Shown here one piece after another: positions 1 to 4,785 of a DNA stretch of 5,892 nt; position 1 is the first letter of the stretch; every line of letters begins with the position of its first letter. The notes beneath the pieces were generated by a model, which saw nothing but the letters and a program-made list of their open reading frames with translations, was not told where the DNA came from and searched no databases. Source of the stretch: an uncultured Rickettsiales bacterium (GTDB lineage: Bacteria > Pseudomonadota > Alphaproteobacteria > Rs-D84); the NCBI GenBank assembly GCA_900549365.1, contig UROD01000053.1, forward strand, positions 1 through 5,892. Reading direction: 5' to 3'. Made by a program: the position numbers and the translations under genes.

Positions 1-21
1 AATGAATCCAAGCGAAGCGCA

Positions 22-52
22 GGATGCGGCAAGGACGCAGTCCGCAGGCGAC
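22..52 (+). repeat. Dispersed repeat, copy A
   Basis: This 31-bp stretch matches the reverse complement of 3861-3891 at 29 of 31 positions. It has a small internal palindrome (GGAC, three bases, GTCC) and is GC-richer than its surroundings. It sits downstream of the minus-strand OmpA-like gene, outside any convincing reading frame. It is directly followed by a perfect 14-bp palindrome, CGACACATGTGTCG, at 49-62. The similarity to the other copy is visible directly. Calling it a genome-wide dispersed element is inference from two copies in one short window. Confidence 0.75.
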
Positions 53-65
53 ACATGTGTCGGAA

Positions 66-92
66 CTATCTATTATCTATGCTCTATTATCT
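66..92 (-). repeat. Short tandem repeat of GAGCATAGATAATA beside terminator
   Basis: Read on the minus strand, the bases just after the terminator of the OmpA-like gene contain one full copy of the 14-mer GAGCATAGATAATA (71-84), a preceding partial copy (85-92) and the start of a further one (66-70). The same 14-mer occurs three times in tandem after the rplI terminator at 3611-3652. Repeat and terminator are therefore associated at two unrelated genes, with different copy numbers. Confidence 0.75.
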
Positions 93-95
93 AAT

Positions 96-121
96 AAAAA
101 ACGGGGCGTGCCCCGTTTTTT
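96..121 (-). terminator. Intrinsic terminator of the OmpA-like gene
   Basis: The hairpin arms ACGGGG (101-106) and CCCCGT (111-116) are separated by four bases and flanked by an A-run on one side and a T-run on the other, so the structure could work in both directions. On the minus strand it overlaps the TAA stop (120-122) of the OmpA/MotB-like gene and yields a GC stem followed by six U residues. Its sequence is nearly the same as the terminators after rplI and the DsbA-like gene. Confidence 0.9.
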
Positions 122-1232
122 ATCTGTTTGTCAGTTGTAATTCTATGCGGCGGTTCTGCTGCAAACTGGCAGCATCCGACCCCAATTCCACAGGGTGCAT
201 TTCGCCAAAACCACTGGGGACCAGACGACGTTTTGATACGCCATCGCGCGCCAATTCGTTTGCCACCGCGGTTGCGCGCAATAGGGACAATTCAACATTG
301 TTCTTGTACCCGCGTGTGCCGGCGATAACTGGTTTATTGTCGGTGTGGCCATCAACACGAATAATCCAATTTACGTCAGACGGAATCTTGTGTTCCAAAT
401 CCTTGATTACGTTCGCAATCAGGCGCAGTTGATTTTTCCCCTCTGGCGACAGGGTGTACGAACCACTGCTGAACAAAATGTCGCTGGACACGATAAAGCG
501 GTCGCCGTCTGGTTGAACCGTGGTGCGGTCGCCCAATGCGTCTTTGATTGCGCGATAGAACGCGGATTGATATTGCGAAACCTTGTTCAGTTCGGCAACC
601 TTGTCCGCCAATGCCTTGTTCAGGCGTGCAGACATTTCCACGTACTGAATTTCTTGGGCGTGCGATTTTTCTTCGGCGGCGTCCAATGCCGATTGCAACT
701 TTGACAACTGGTCGGACAGTTCAGCGCGCTGGGCATCCATCTGCGTTTGTAATTCGCGACGCTGTTGTTCCAATTCGGCGGTCTTTTCCTTGTCCAATTT
801 CGCCTGATTCAGCTGGCGCGACAATTCGGCAACGCGCGCGGTCAGATTGGTGCCCTGTGTTTGCAGTTCGGTAACCTTGGCCTCGTAATCTGCAATCAAA
901 TCATTCATGCTGGTATCGACCGCAACCAATTCATTTGATAATTGGGCGTTATTGTTTTCCAGTGTTTCCAGTTGCGCACGCGCCAAAATCAACAGGCGTT
1001 TTGCCTCTTCTTCGTCGGCGGTCATTTGTTGAATCTTTTGCGATTGTTCGGCATTTGTCTGTTTCAAGTCCGCCAATGTTTTCGCACCGGTCTTGGTGTT
1101 AAAAACACTGGTGGTTGTCCACAAAAATACAAACACAATCAGCAAGAAAATCAATATGATAACCAGATTGGAAAACAAGTCCACAAATGCCGGCCATGTA
1201 TTAGTTCTGTCGCGGAAACGAATGTTTAACAT
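120..1232 (-). CDS. MotB/OmpA-like peptidoglycan-binding protein with long coiled coil
   Basis: This 370-residue protein probably forms the stator-like partner of the upstream proton-channel gene. A short cytoplasmic N-terminus leads into one membrane segment (about residues 17-38) preceded by WPAFVD, whose Asp18 sits where MotB, ExbD and TolR carry the proton-binding aspartate. Residues 50-225 are Gln/Glu/Ala/Leu-rich with heptad character, a long coiled coil. Residues 240-368 form an OmpA-like peptidoglycan-binding domain, with DGHTDNKPV at 294-302, NNVELSLLRA at 311-320 and NRRIEL at 360-365. The ATG at 1230-1232 has the ribosome site GAGAGGA nine bases upstream. The channel gene ends 32 bases before it, so the two are almost certainly one operon. 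No flagellar gene is nearby, so a non-flagellar envelope role is more likely than motility; the exact role is unknown. Confidence 0.92.
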   Translation of the reverse strand: MLNIRFRDRTNTWPAFVDLFSNLVIILIFLLIVFVFLWTTTSVFNTKTGAKTLADLKQTNAEQSQKIQQMTADEEEAKRLLILARAQLETLENNNAQLSNELVAVDTSMNDLIADYEAKVTELQTQGTNLTARVAELSRQLNQAKLDKEKTAELEQQRRELQTQMDAQRAELSDQLSKLQSALDAAEEKSHAQEIQYVEMSARLNKALADKVAELNKVSQYQSAFYRAIKDALGDRTTVQPDGDRFIVSSDILFSSGSYTLSPEGKNQLRLIANVIKDLEHKIPSDVNWIIRVDGHTDNKPVIAGTRGYKNNVELSLLRATAVANELARDGVSKRRLVPSGFGEMHPVELGSDAASLQQNRRIELQLTNR

Positions 1233-1264
1233 GTTTTTTTGTCCTCTCTCTCGCGTTTATTGCT

Positions 1265-1969
1265 CTATTTTTCGTCCAGTGTGCAATCTGGTACGTTTGG
1301 TACGTGTGTGTGCGCAGCCAAGTAATCTTCCAATTCGCGGAATATGGCGTTTTGTGCCAGTTGTACCTGCAAGCCCAGAAATCCGATAACCAAACTGCCC
1401 GCCAGACCCATCAGCGAACTGGTAAATGCGGTTGCCATACCCGCCAGTGGCTTGGACAGACCGGCCTGCATTGTTGTCAGTACCGCATCATCAGCGAAAT
1501 TTAACCCACCAATCAGGTCAGCAAACCCGCCAACGGTCATAATCAGACCCCAAAACGTCCCGAGCAGTCCCAAAAATATCAATGTGTTTGTGATATACCG
1601 AATTGATTCACGCGCATCATCAAAACGTAACAGAATTAAATCCAACATATTATTTAATGATGTGGCGGAAATGCGCGTTGGACGCGAACGCAACAACATC
1701 GCAACCGGACGCAACAACATCGGGGGCAGGGGTGCATTACGACGCCCCATCAAATATGCCCGCAACCAGCGGTATTCGGGTAATAACTTGAATATATGTA
1801 CAAAAGTCAACCCAATTCCAAATAACGTAGTACCGATGATGATACCGTTCAGATAAATATTTGCCACCGCCACGCGCAGAAATTCGTCGTGAAACATAAT
1901 CAGACCTGCGGCCAATAACGCCGTCAGTGCCGCCATACGGTTAAGATTTCTGTGAAACTGGTTCGTCAT
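1265..1969 (-). CDS. MotA/TolQ/ExbB-family proton channel protein
   Basis: This 234-residue integral membrane protein has about four hydrophobic segments, near residues 12-26, 33-60, 125-149 and 176-205. The third contains FLGLLGTFWGLI (132-143), typical of the MotA/ExbB channel domain. The fourth contains AGMATAFTSSLMGLAGS (176-192), the other conserved helix of that family, which lines the proton path. A cytoplasmic stretch (61-123) lies between segments two and three. The start chosen is the ATG at 1967-1969, with AGAGAG just upstream. A longer frame from a TTG at 2008 would begin inside the promoter and is unlikely. The downstream OmpA/MotB-like gene supplies the partner with the membrane aspartate. 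MotA, TolQ and ExbB cannot be separated here, so no symbol is given. Confidence 0.9.
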   Translation of the reverse strand: MTNQFHRNLNRMAALTALLAAGLIMFHDEFLRVAVANIYLNGIIIGTTLFGIGLTFVHIFKLLPEYRWLRAYLMGRRNAPLPPMLLRPVAMLLRSRPTRISATSLNNMLDLILLRFDDARESIRYITNTLIFLGLLGTFWGLIMTVGGFADLIGGLNFADDAVLTTMQAGLSKPLAGMATAFTSSLMGLAGSLVIGFLGLQVQLAQNAIFRELEDYLAAHTHVPNVPDCTLDEK

Positions 1970-1989
1970 ATTATCTCTCTTATAACATA

Positions 1990-2019
1990 ATGATAGTAAA
2001 TTTTGCAAAATAAAGTCAA
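1990..2019 (-). promoter_or_regulatory. Promoter of the channel/OmpA operon
   Basis: On the minus strand TTGACT (2014-2019) and TATCAT (1990-1995) are separated by 18 bases, a good sigma-70-type pair. Transcription would begin near 1983, giving a leader of about 15 bases that contains the AGAGAG ribosome site of the channel gene. It is divergent from the rpsF promoter. Confidence 0.6.
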
Positions 2020-2055
2020 TAGGGATTATTCATAAAATGCGCATGGAAAAATCAC

Positions 2056-2083
2056 TTGATTTTATTAAAAAAATCGGCATAAT
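2056..2083 (+). promoter_or_regulatory. Probable promoter of rpsF-rpsR
   Basis: TTGATT (2056-2061) and CATAAT (2078-2083) are separated by 16 bases, with AT-rich DNA between. The predicted start, near 2090, leaves a leader of about 53 bases before the rpsF ATG. The leader contains the hairpin at 2096-2117 and the ribosome site AGGAAA (2130-2135). Confidence 0.5.
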
Positions 2084-2095
2084 TGGCGATGTCCT

Positions 2096-2117
2096 GCTGG
2101 CACAATGGGGTGTCGGC
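2096..2117 (+). promoter_or_regulatory. Hairpin in the rpsF leader
   Basis: GCTGGCAC (2096-2103) can pair with GTGTCGGC (2110-2117) over a six-base loop: eight pairs, two of them G-U. It begins just after the predicted transcription start and ends 12 bases before the ribosome site. In many bacteria an S6:S18 complex represses its own operon through a leader hairpin. I do not see that family's CCG feature clearly here, so the regulatory role is a guess from position. Confidence 0.35.
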
Positions 2118-2142
2118 TGATTAAACCATAGGAAAAATATAA

Positions 2143-2481
2143 ATGGCTTACTATGAAAGCGTCTTGGTTTTCCGCCAGGACTTGACCGAACCGCAGGTAA
2201 AAGAAAAAGCGGCAAAATACACCGAAATCATCAAGGAACTGGGCGGTGATGTTAAATCCACAGAATTCTGGGGTTTGAAAAATCTGGCCTATGTTATCCG
2301 TAAAAATCGCAAGGCACACTATGTCATGCTGAATATCGAATTGCCAGGGGCACAGGTTGCCGAACTGGAACGTCGTGCCCGCATTGACGAAGACGTCATT
2401 CGTTTCTTGAACGTTCGCGTCGAAGCATTGTCCGAACAACCATCAGTAATGATGAAAAAGAATAACGAAGAGGCAGAATAA
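2143..2481 (+). CDS. rpsF: 30S ribosomal protein bS6
   Basis: Ribosomal protein S6 is a 112-residue protein of the 30S platform that binds 16S rRNA together with S18. The sequence opens with MAYYESVLVFRQDLTEPQV, the typical first strand and helix, and continues through GGDVKSTEFWGLKNLAY (34-50) and RKNRKAHYVMLNIE (53-66) to DEDVIRFLNVRVE, the closing helix-strand unit. A short Lys/Asn/Glu-rich tail ends it, as in other alphaproteobacterial S6 proteins. The ATG follows AGGAAA at a normal distance. The TAA stop overlaps the rpsR start by one base (TAATG), so translation of the two is probably coupled, fitting their joint binding in the ribosome. Confidence 0.97.
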   Translation: MAYYESVLVFRQDLTEPQVKEKAAKYTEIIKELGGDVKSTEFWGLKNLAYVIRKNRKAHYVMLNIELPGAQVAELERRARIDEDVIRFLNVRVEALSEQPSVMMKKNNEEAE

Positions 2482-2708
2482 TGGCAGTACGTGCAGCAAT
2501 TTATCGTAAAAAATCTAACCCATTAAAGGGCAAGGTTATCGATTACAAAGATATCAAAACACTGTCGCACTATATCACAGAACGCGGCAAAATCGTCCCA
2601 TCACGCATCAGTGGTGTTTCCCAGAAAGACCAACGCGAATTGGCAACCGCCATCAAGCGTGCCCGTCATTTGGGGTTGATGCCATTTGTTCGCAACAACT
2701 TGGGCTAA
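2481..2708 (+). CDS. rpsR: 30S ribosomal protein bS18
   Basis: Ribosomal protein S18 is a small basic partner of S6 on the 30S platform, here 75 residues, the usual length. The family core is clear: IDYKDIKTLSHYITERGKI (20-38), then PSRISGVSQKDQRELATAIK and RARHLGLMPF (60-69). The start overlaps the rpsF stop by one base, with a purine-rich stretch (GAAGAGG) inside the end of rpsF as ribosome site. No terminator follows directly. A large hairpin lies 25 bases downstream, so some transcripts may continue to rplI. Confidence 0.97.
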   Translation: MAVRAAIYRKKSNPLKGKVIDYKDIKTLSHYITERGKIVPSRISGVSQKDQRELATAIKRARHLGLMPFVRNNLG

Positions 2709-2732
2709 AATTAAATTCTGTGGACGCCTGTT

Positions 2733-2785
2733 GCGTTCACAGTTCCTCGTGTATGTCTAATACACGTCGGAACTGAAATGAACGC
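2733..2785 (+). promoter_or_regulatory. Large three-part hairpin in the rpsR-rplI spacer
   Basis: GCGTTCA (2733-2739) pairs with 2779-2785, CAGTTCC (2740-2746) with 2769-2775, and CGTGTAT (2748-2754) with 2760-2766. That gives about 21 pairs, interrupted only by one base on the left side and by two and three bases on the right, closed by a loop of five. There is no T-run after it, so it is not a standard terminator. It might block read-through, stabilise or help process the rpsR end, or bind a ribosomal protein. The structure is directly visible; its function is not. Confidence 0.75.
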
Positions 2786-2859
2786 TGCCATTCGTTTCAC
2801 ATAATTTAATTTGTGAATAAGCATATAAAAAAATCTGGAATTAAAAATTCCTAACTTGA

Positions 2860-2892
2860 AAAAGGACAGATAAAATGAAACCGCGCGAATAA
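2860..2892 (+). promoter_or_regulatory. Duplicate of the rplI start region with five-codon ORF
   Basis: Positions 2860-2880 match 2976-2996, the rplI ribosome site and start, at 20 of 21 bases, including AAAAGGACAGATA and ATGAAA. In this upstream copy the ATG (2875) opens a frame of only five codons, MKPRE, ending in TAA at 2890-2892. It is either a leader minicistron upstream of rplI or the relic of a duplication or lost gene. A ribosome site this good before a five-codon frame is unusual. Confidence 0.55.
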
Positions 2893-2990
2893 AAATCAAA
2901 TTTTTTGTGTTATTAGCAAAAAATTTATGATTTGCGTCGCAAGGTTACATGGCTGTCTGGCAGAAATGCAACAACAAAAGGACAGATACA

Positions 2991-3581
2991 ATGAAAATTA
3001 TTTTGACAGAAAAAATTACTCACTTGGGCAATATCGGCGATACAGTCGAAGTGAAAACTGGTTTCGCACGCAACTATCTGTTGCCAAACGGCAAGGCGAT
3101 GCGCTGGACACGTGAAAACGTTGCGTTGTTCGAAGCGAAAAAGGCCGAATTGACCGCACGTCAAGAAGCAGCCAAGGCCGCAGCCGAAGCGAACGTTGAC
3201 GCAGTAAAGAATGCAAAACTGCACATGATTCGTCAGGCGGGTGATACAGGTCAACTGTATGGTTCTGTATCAACACGTGATATTGCGCGTATGTTGAAAG
3301 AAATCGCAAACGTTAATGTCGAATCGTCTCAGGTTTTGTTGGGTAGCCCAATCAAATCCATCGGTGCGTTTGACACCAAGATTGCATTGCACCCAGACGT
3401 TATTGTTCCAGTCAAGGTATATGTTGCCCAGACACAGGACGAAATTGACGCGTTGGTTGCGGGCAAGGTTCTGACATTCGGTACGAAAAAGGTTGAAGAA
3501 GTTGCAGAAGAAAAGCCTGCAGCGGCAGAAAAACCAGCCGAACAACCTGTGGCAGAAGAAAAAGCAGCAGACGCTGAATAA
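2991..3581 (+). CDS. rplI: 50S ribosomal protein bL9
   Basis: Ribosomal protein L9 is an elongated 50S protein that binds 23S rRNA near the L1 stalk. The N-terminal domain shows MKIILTEKITHLGNIGDTVE (1-20) and GFARNYLLPNGKAM (24-37), the family signature. A connecting helix rich in Ala, Glu and Lys spans about residues 41-76, and the C-terminal domain lies at about 77-165 with GQLYGSVSTRDI (87-98) and ALHPDVIVPVKVYV. An acidic Ala/Glu/Pro/Lys tail (166-196) extends it beyond the roughly 150 residues usual in other bacteria. The ATG at 2991 is preferred because AAAAGGACAG precedes it and the N-terminus then matches the family; an ATG 42 bases earlier adds unrelated residues. An intrinsic terminator starts at the stop codon. 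Confidence 0.97.
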   Translation: MKIILTEKITHLGNIGDTVEVKTGFARNYLLPNGKAMRWTRENVALFEAKKAELTARQEAAKAAAEANVDAVKNAKLHMIRQAGDTGQLYGSVSTRDIARMLKEIANVNVESSQVLLGSPIKSIGAFDTKIALHPDVIVPVKVYVAQTQDEIDALVAGKVLTFGTKKVEEVAEEKPAAAEKPAEQPVAEEKAADAE

Positions 3582-3607
3582 AAAACGGGGCATCGCCCCG
3601 TTTTTTA
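3580..3607 (+). terminator. Intrinsic terminator of rplI
   Basis: CGGGGC (3586-3591) and GCCCCG (3595-3600) enclose the loop ATC, with an A-run before and six T residues after (3601-3606). It overlaps the rplI stop. The stem and loop are identical to the terminator at 5616-5630. Confidence 0.93.
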
Positions 3608-3610
3608 TTA

Positions 3611-3652
3611 GAGCATAGATAATAGAGCATAGATAATAGAGCATAGATAATA
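3611..3652 (+). repeat. Three tandem copies of a 14-bp unit
   Basis: GAGCATAGATAATA occurs three times without mismatch (3611-3624, 3625-3638, 3639-3652), followed by a partial copy, GATATAG. It begins a few bases after the rplI terminator, and the same unit follows the terminator of the OmpA-like gene at 66-92. Perfect tandem copies suggest recent slippage and variable copy number between strains. Confidence 0.92.
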
Positions 3653-3687
3653 GATATAGTGCTAGCAACTTGTTATTCTGGTGATTT

Positions 3688-3810
3688 TAGCACCCTTGTC
3701 ATTGCGAGCGCAGCGCGGCAATCCAGTAAATAAAGTCGCGCCATTCGGCGCACTTGTTATATTCACTGGATTGCTTCGTCATTTCATTCCTCGCAATGAC
3801 AAGGGTGCTA
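3688..3810 (+). repeat. Long palindromic repeat element with nested hairpin
   Basis: The outer arms 3688-3707 and 3791-3810 are perfect 20-bp inverted repeats (TAGCACCCTTGTCATTGCGA and its complement). Inside, GCAATCCAGT (3718-3727) pairs with 3765-3774. In the centre AAGT plus GCGCC (3733-3742) pairs with GGCGCACTT (3747-3755), with one bulged base. The whole can fold into a 123-base cruciform or RNA hairpin. The ATTGCGAG and CAATCCAG motifs resemble palindromic repeats I associate with Rickettsiales and other alphaproteobacteria; that link is from memory. There is no coding capacity, so any movement would depend on a transposase elsewhere. Confidence 0.85.
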
Positions 3811-3860
3811 GTAATTGGTAAAAACGGGTTGTTTTTTATAACGAGTATTTTAGCTCTTTT

Positions 3861-3891
3861 GTCGCCTGCGGACGGCGTCCTTGCCGCAACC
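3861..3891 (-). repeat. Dispersed repeat, copy B (inverted)
   Basis: The reverse complement of this stretch matches 22-52 at 29 of 31 positions, including the GGAC/GTCC internal palindrome. Resemblance outside these bounds is weak (both have a CGAAG-like stretch before the repeat). The two copies lie in opposite orientation, 3.8 kb apart, each in non-coding DNA. Confidence 0.75.
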
Positions 3892-3930
3892 TTCGCGTAC
3901 TGCTCGGTTTTGTTTCACAGCATCTGCGGT

Positions 3931-3996
3931 GTCATTGCGAGTGCAGCTTGGCAATCCAGTGTGTAGAGAGTTGCGCCGAATGGCGCATACTTTTTT
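3931..3996 (+). repeat. Truncated second copy of the palindromic element with terminator-like hairpin
   Basis: Positions 3931-3960 match 3698-3727 at 27 of 30 bases, so this is the left half of the same element. After a short spacer TGCGCC (3972-3977) pairs with GGCGCA (3982-3987), the same central hairpin family, followed by six T residues at 3991-3996. The matching right arm is missing. The hairpin plus T-run could stop transcription just upstream of the recO promoter. Confidence 0.75.
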
Positions 3997-4011
3997 AATA
4001 TAACAAAGTAT

Positions 4012-4040
4012 TTGTTATCTGGGGCGGGGCAGGGTATAAT
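4012..4040 (+). promoter_or_regulatory. Strong promoter of recO, probably giving a leaderless mRNA
   Basis: TTGTTA (4012-4017) and a perfect TATAAT (4035-4040) are separated by exactly 17 bases. Transcription would start six to eight bases after the -10 box, at about 4046-4048, which is the A of the recO ATG or within two bases of it. No ribosome site would then be in the message. The G-rich spacer between the boxes is unusual. Confidence 0.75.
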
Positions 4041-4047
4041 TCGTGCC

Positions 4048-4719
4048 ATGAAATTGGAATCTGTGGGGATTTTGATAGGTATGCGGCCGATGGGCGAACG
4101 CGATTCGGTTGCGCGTATTTTTACGCGTGATTTTGGTATCATGTGCGGCGTCTTGCGTGGGGCACAGGTGGCGCGTACTAACCGGCCATTGGTGGGACAA
4201 ATTGGCGCGGTGGCGTGGAACGCGCGATTAGAATCACAACTGGGGACTTTCCATTGGGAAAGTGCGCGAAATTTGGCGGCACCAATTATGATGTCGGGCG
4301 AAAAATTATCGTGCATGAATTGTGCGTTTGATTTGATTCGGGTGCTGTTGCCAGAACGCGAGGCGTATTCCCGTCTGTATGACGAAACGTTGGAAATGCT
4401 GGTGCAAATGGCGACTGGCGATTCGGATACAGTATATTTGAATTGGGAAATTGCGCTGTTGCGTGAACTGGGCTATGCGTTGGATTTGTCGCATTGTTCG
4501 GGGTGCGGGGCGCACGATAACCTGAACTGGTTGTCGCCACGAACGGGGCGCGCGGTGTGTGATAATTGCGCCGCGCCGTATATTGGGCGGCTGTACAAGT
4601 TGCCGTTGACATTGGATACAACATTGCGGTTTGTTGAAAATATTTGCACGTCGTTGGGCGCAACTGTGCCGTCGTCACGTATGCGTATTATGGCGGCGGC
4701 AGCGCATAAAAAAATCTAG
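4048..4719 (+). CDS. recO: DNA repair protein RecO
   Basis: RecO loads RecA at single-stranded gaps together with RecR and anneals DNA strands. The 223-residue product has an N-terminal OB-fold region with MRPMGERDSVARIFTRDFGI (12-31) and GVLRGAQVARTNRPLVGQIG (34-53), then helical segments with LLPEREAYSRLYDETLEML (100-118) and LNWEIALLRELGYALDLSHC (131-150). The typical SPRTGRAV (163-170) follows. Four cysteines in two CxxC pairs (150/153 and 171/174) could bind zinc, as in RecO proteins that keep the finger. The length is slightly below the roughly 240 residues common in the family. The ATG start fits the family; an upstream TTG at 4012 is the -35 box and is rejected. The gene stands alone between its own promoter and the next gene. 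Confidence 0.93.
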   Translation: MKLESVGILIGMRPMGERDSVARIFTRDFGIMCGVLRGAQVARTNRPLVGQIGAVAWNARLESQLGTFHWESARNLAAPIMMSGEKLSCMNCAFDLIRVLLPEREAYSRLYDETLEMLVQMATGDSDTVYLNWEIALLRELGYALDLSHCSGCGAHDNLNWLSPRTGRAVCDNCAAPYIGRLYKLPLTLDTTLRFVENICTSLGATVPSSRMRIMAAAAHKKI

Positions 4720-4728
4720 AATTATTCC

Positions 4729-4757
4729 TTGCGAATTTGCGATTTTTTTTCTATGGT
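4729..4757 (+). promoter_or_regulatory. Possible promoter of the DsbA-like gene
   Basis: TTGCGA (4729-4734) and TATGGT (4752-4757) are spaced by 17 bases containing a run of eight T residues, in the 66-nt gap after recO. Transcription from near 4764 would give a short leader holding the AAGGAG ribosome site (4774-4779). Each box matches the consensus at only four of six positions, so read-through from recO is the alternative. Confidence 0.4.
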
Positions 4758-4785
4758 ATTTCTGTTCAACAGAAAGGAGAAAACT

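Larger units (their letters stand above)
3608..4011 (+). other. Gene-free, repeat-filled spacer between rplI and recO
   Basis: No reading frame here resembles a protein. The stretch holds a three-copy tandem repeat, a 123-bp palindromic element, a possible decayed terminator (3819-3840), an inverted copy of the 22-52 repeat, and a truncated second palindromic element ending in a terminator-like hairpin. It looks like a landing site or accumulation zone for small non-coding repeats between two transcription units. The recO promoter begins right at its end. Confidence 0.75.

Noticed and set aside
1970..2008. TTG start giving a longer channel protein
   Set aside because: The extension covers the -10 box and ribosome site, and the residues show no family match.
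2037..2120. 27-codon ATG frame upstream of rpsF
   Set aside because: It overlaps the predicted rpsF promoter and leader hairpin, has only a distant AGGGA as ribosome site, and resembles no known protein.
2949..2990. 14-residue N-terminal extension of bL9
   Set aside because: The strong ribosome site lies directly before the ATG at 2991, and the family N-terminus begins there.
3611..3652. CRISPR array
   Set aside because: The repeats are directly adjacent 14-mers without spacers and no cas gene is near.
3270..3668. Minus-strand frame of 132 codons across the end of rplI
   Set aside because: It is the reverse of rplI coding sequence joined to terminator and repeat DNA, with no family resemblance.
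3754..3966. 70-codon plus-strand frame in the rplI-recO spacer
   Set aside because: It is composed of palindromic repeat and dispersed repeat sequence and has no ribosome site.
4012..4047. TTG start giving a longer RecO
   Set aside because: The TTG is part of the -35 box, and the added residues are translations of promoter DNA.
4729..4785. Upstream ATG for the DsbA-like protein
   Set aside because: It has no ribosome site, whereas AAGGAG sits at ideal distance before the ATG at 4786.
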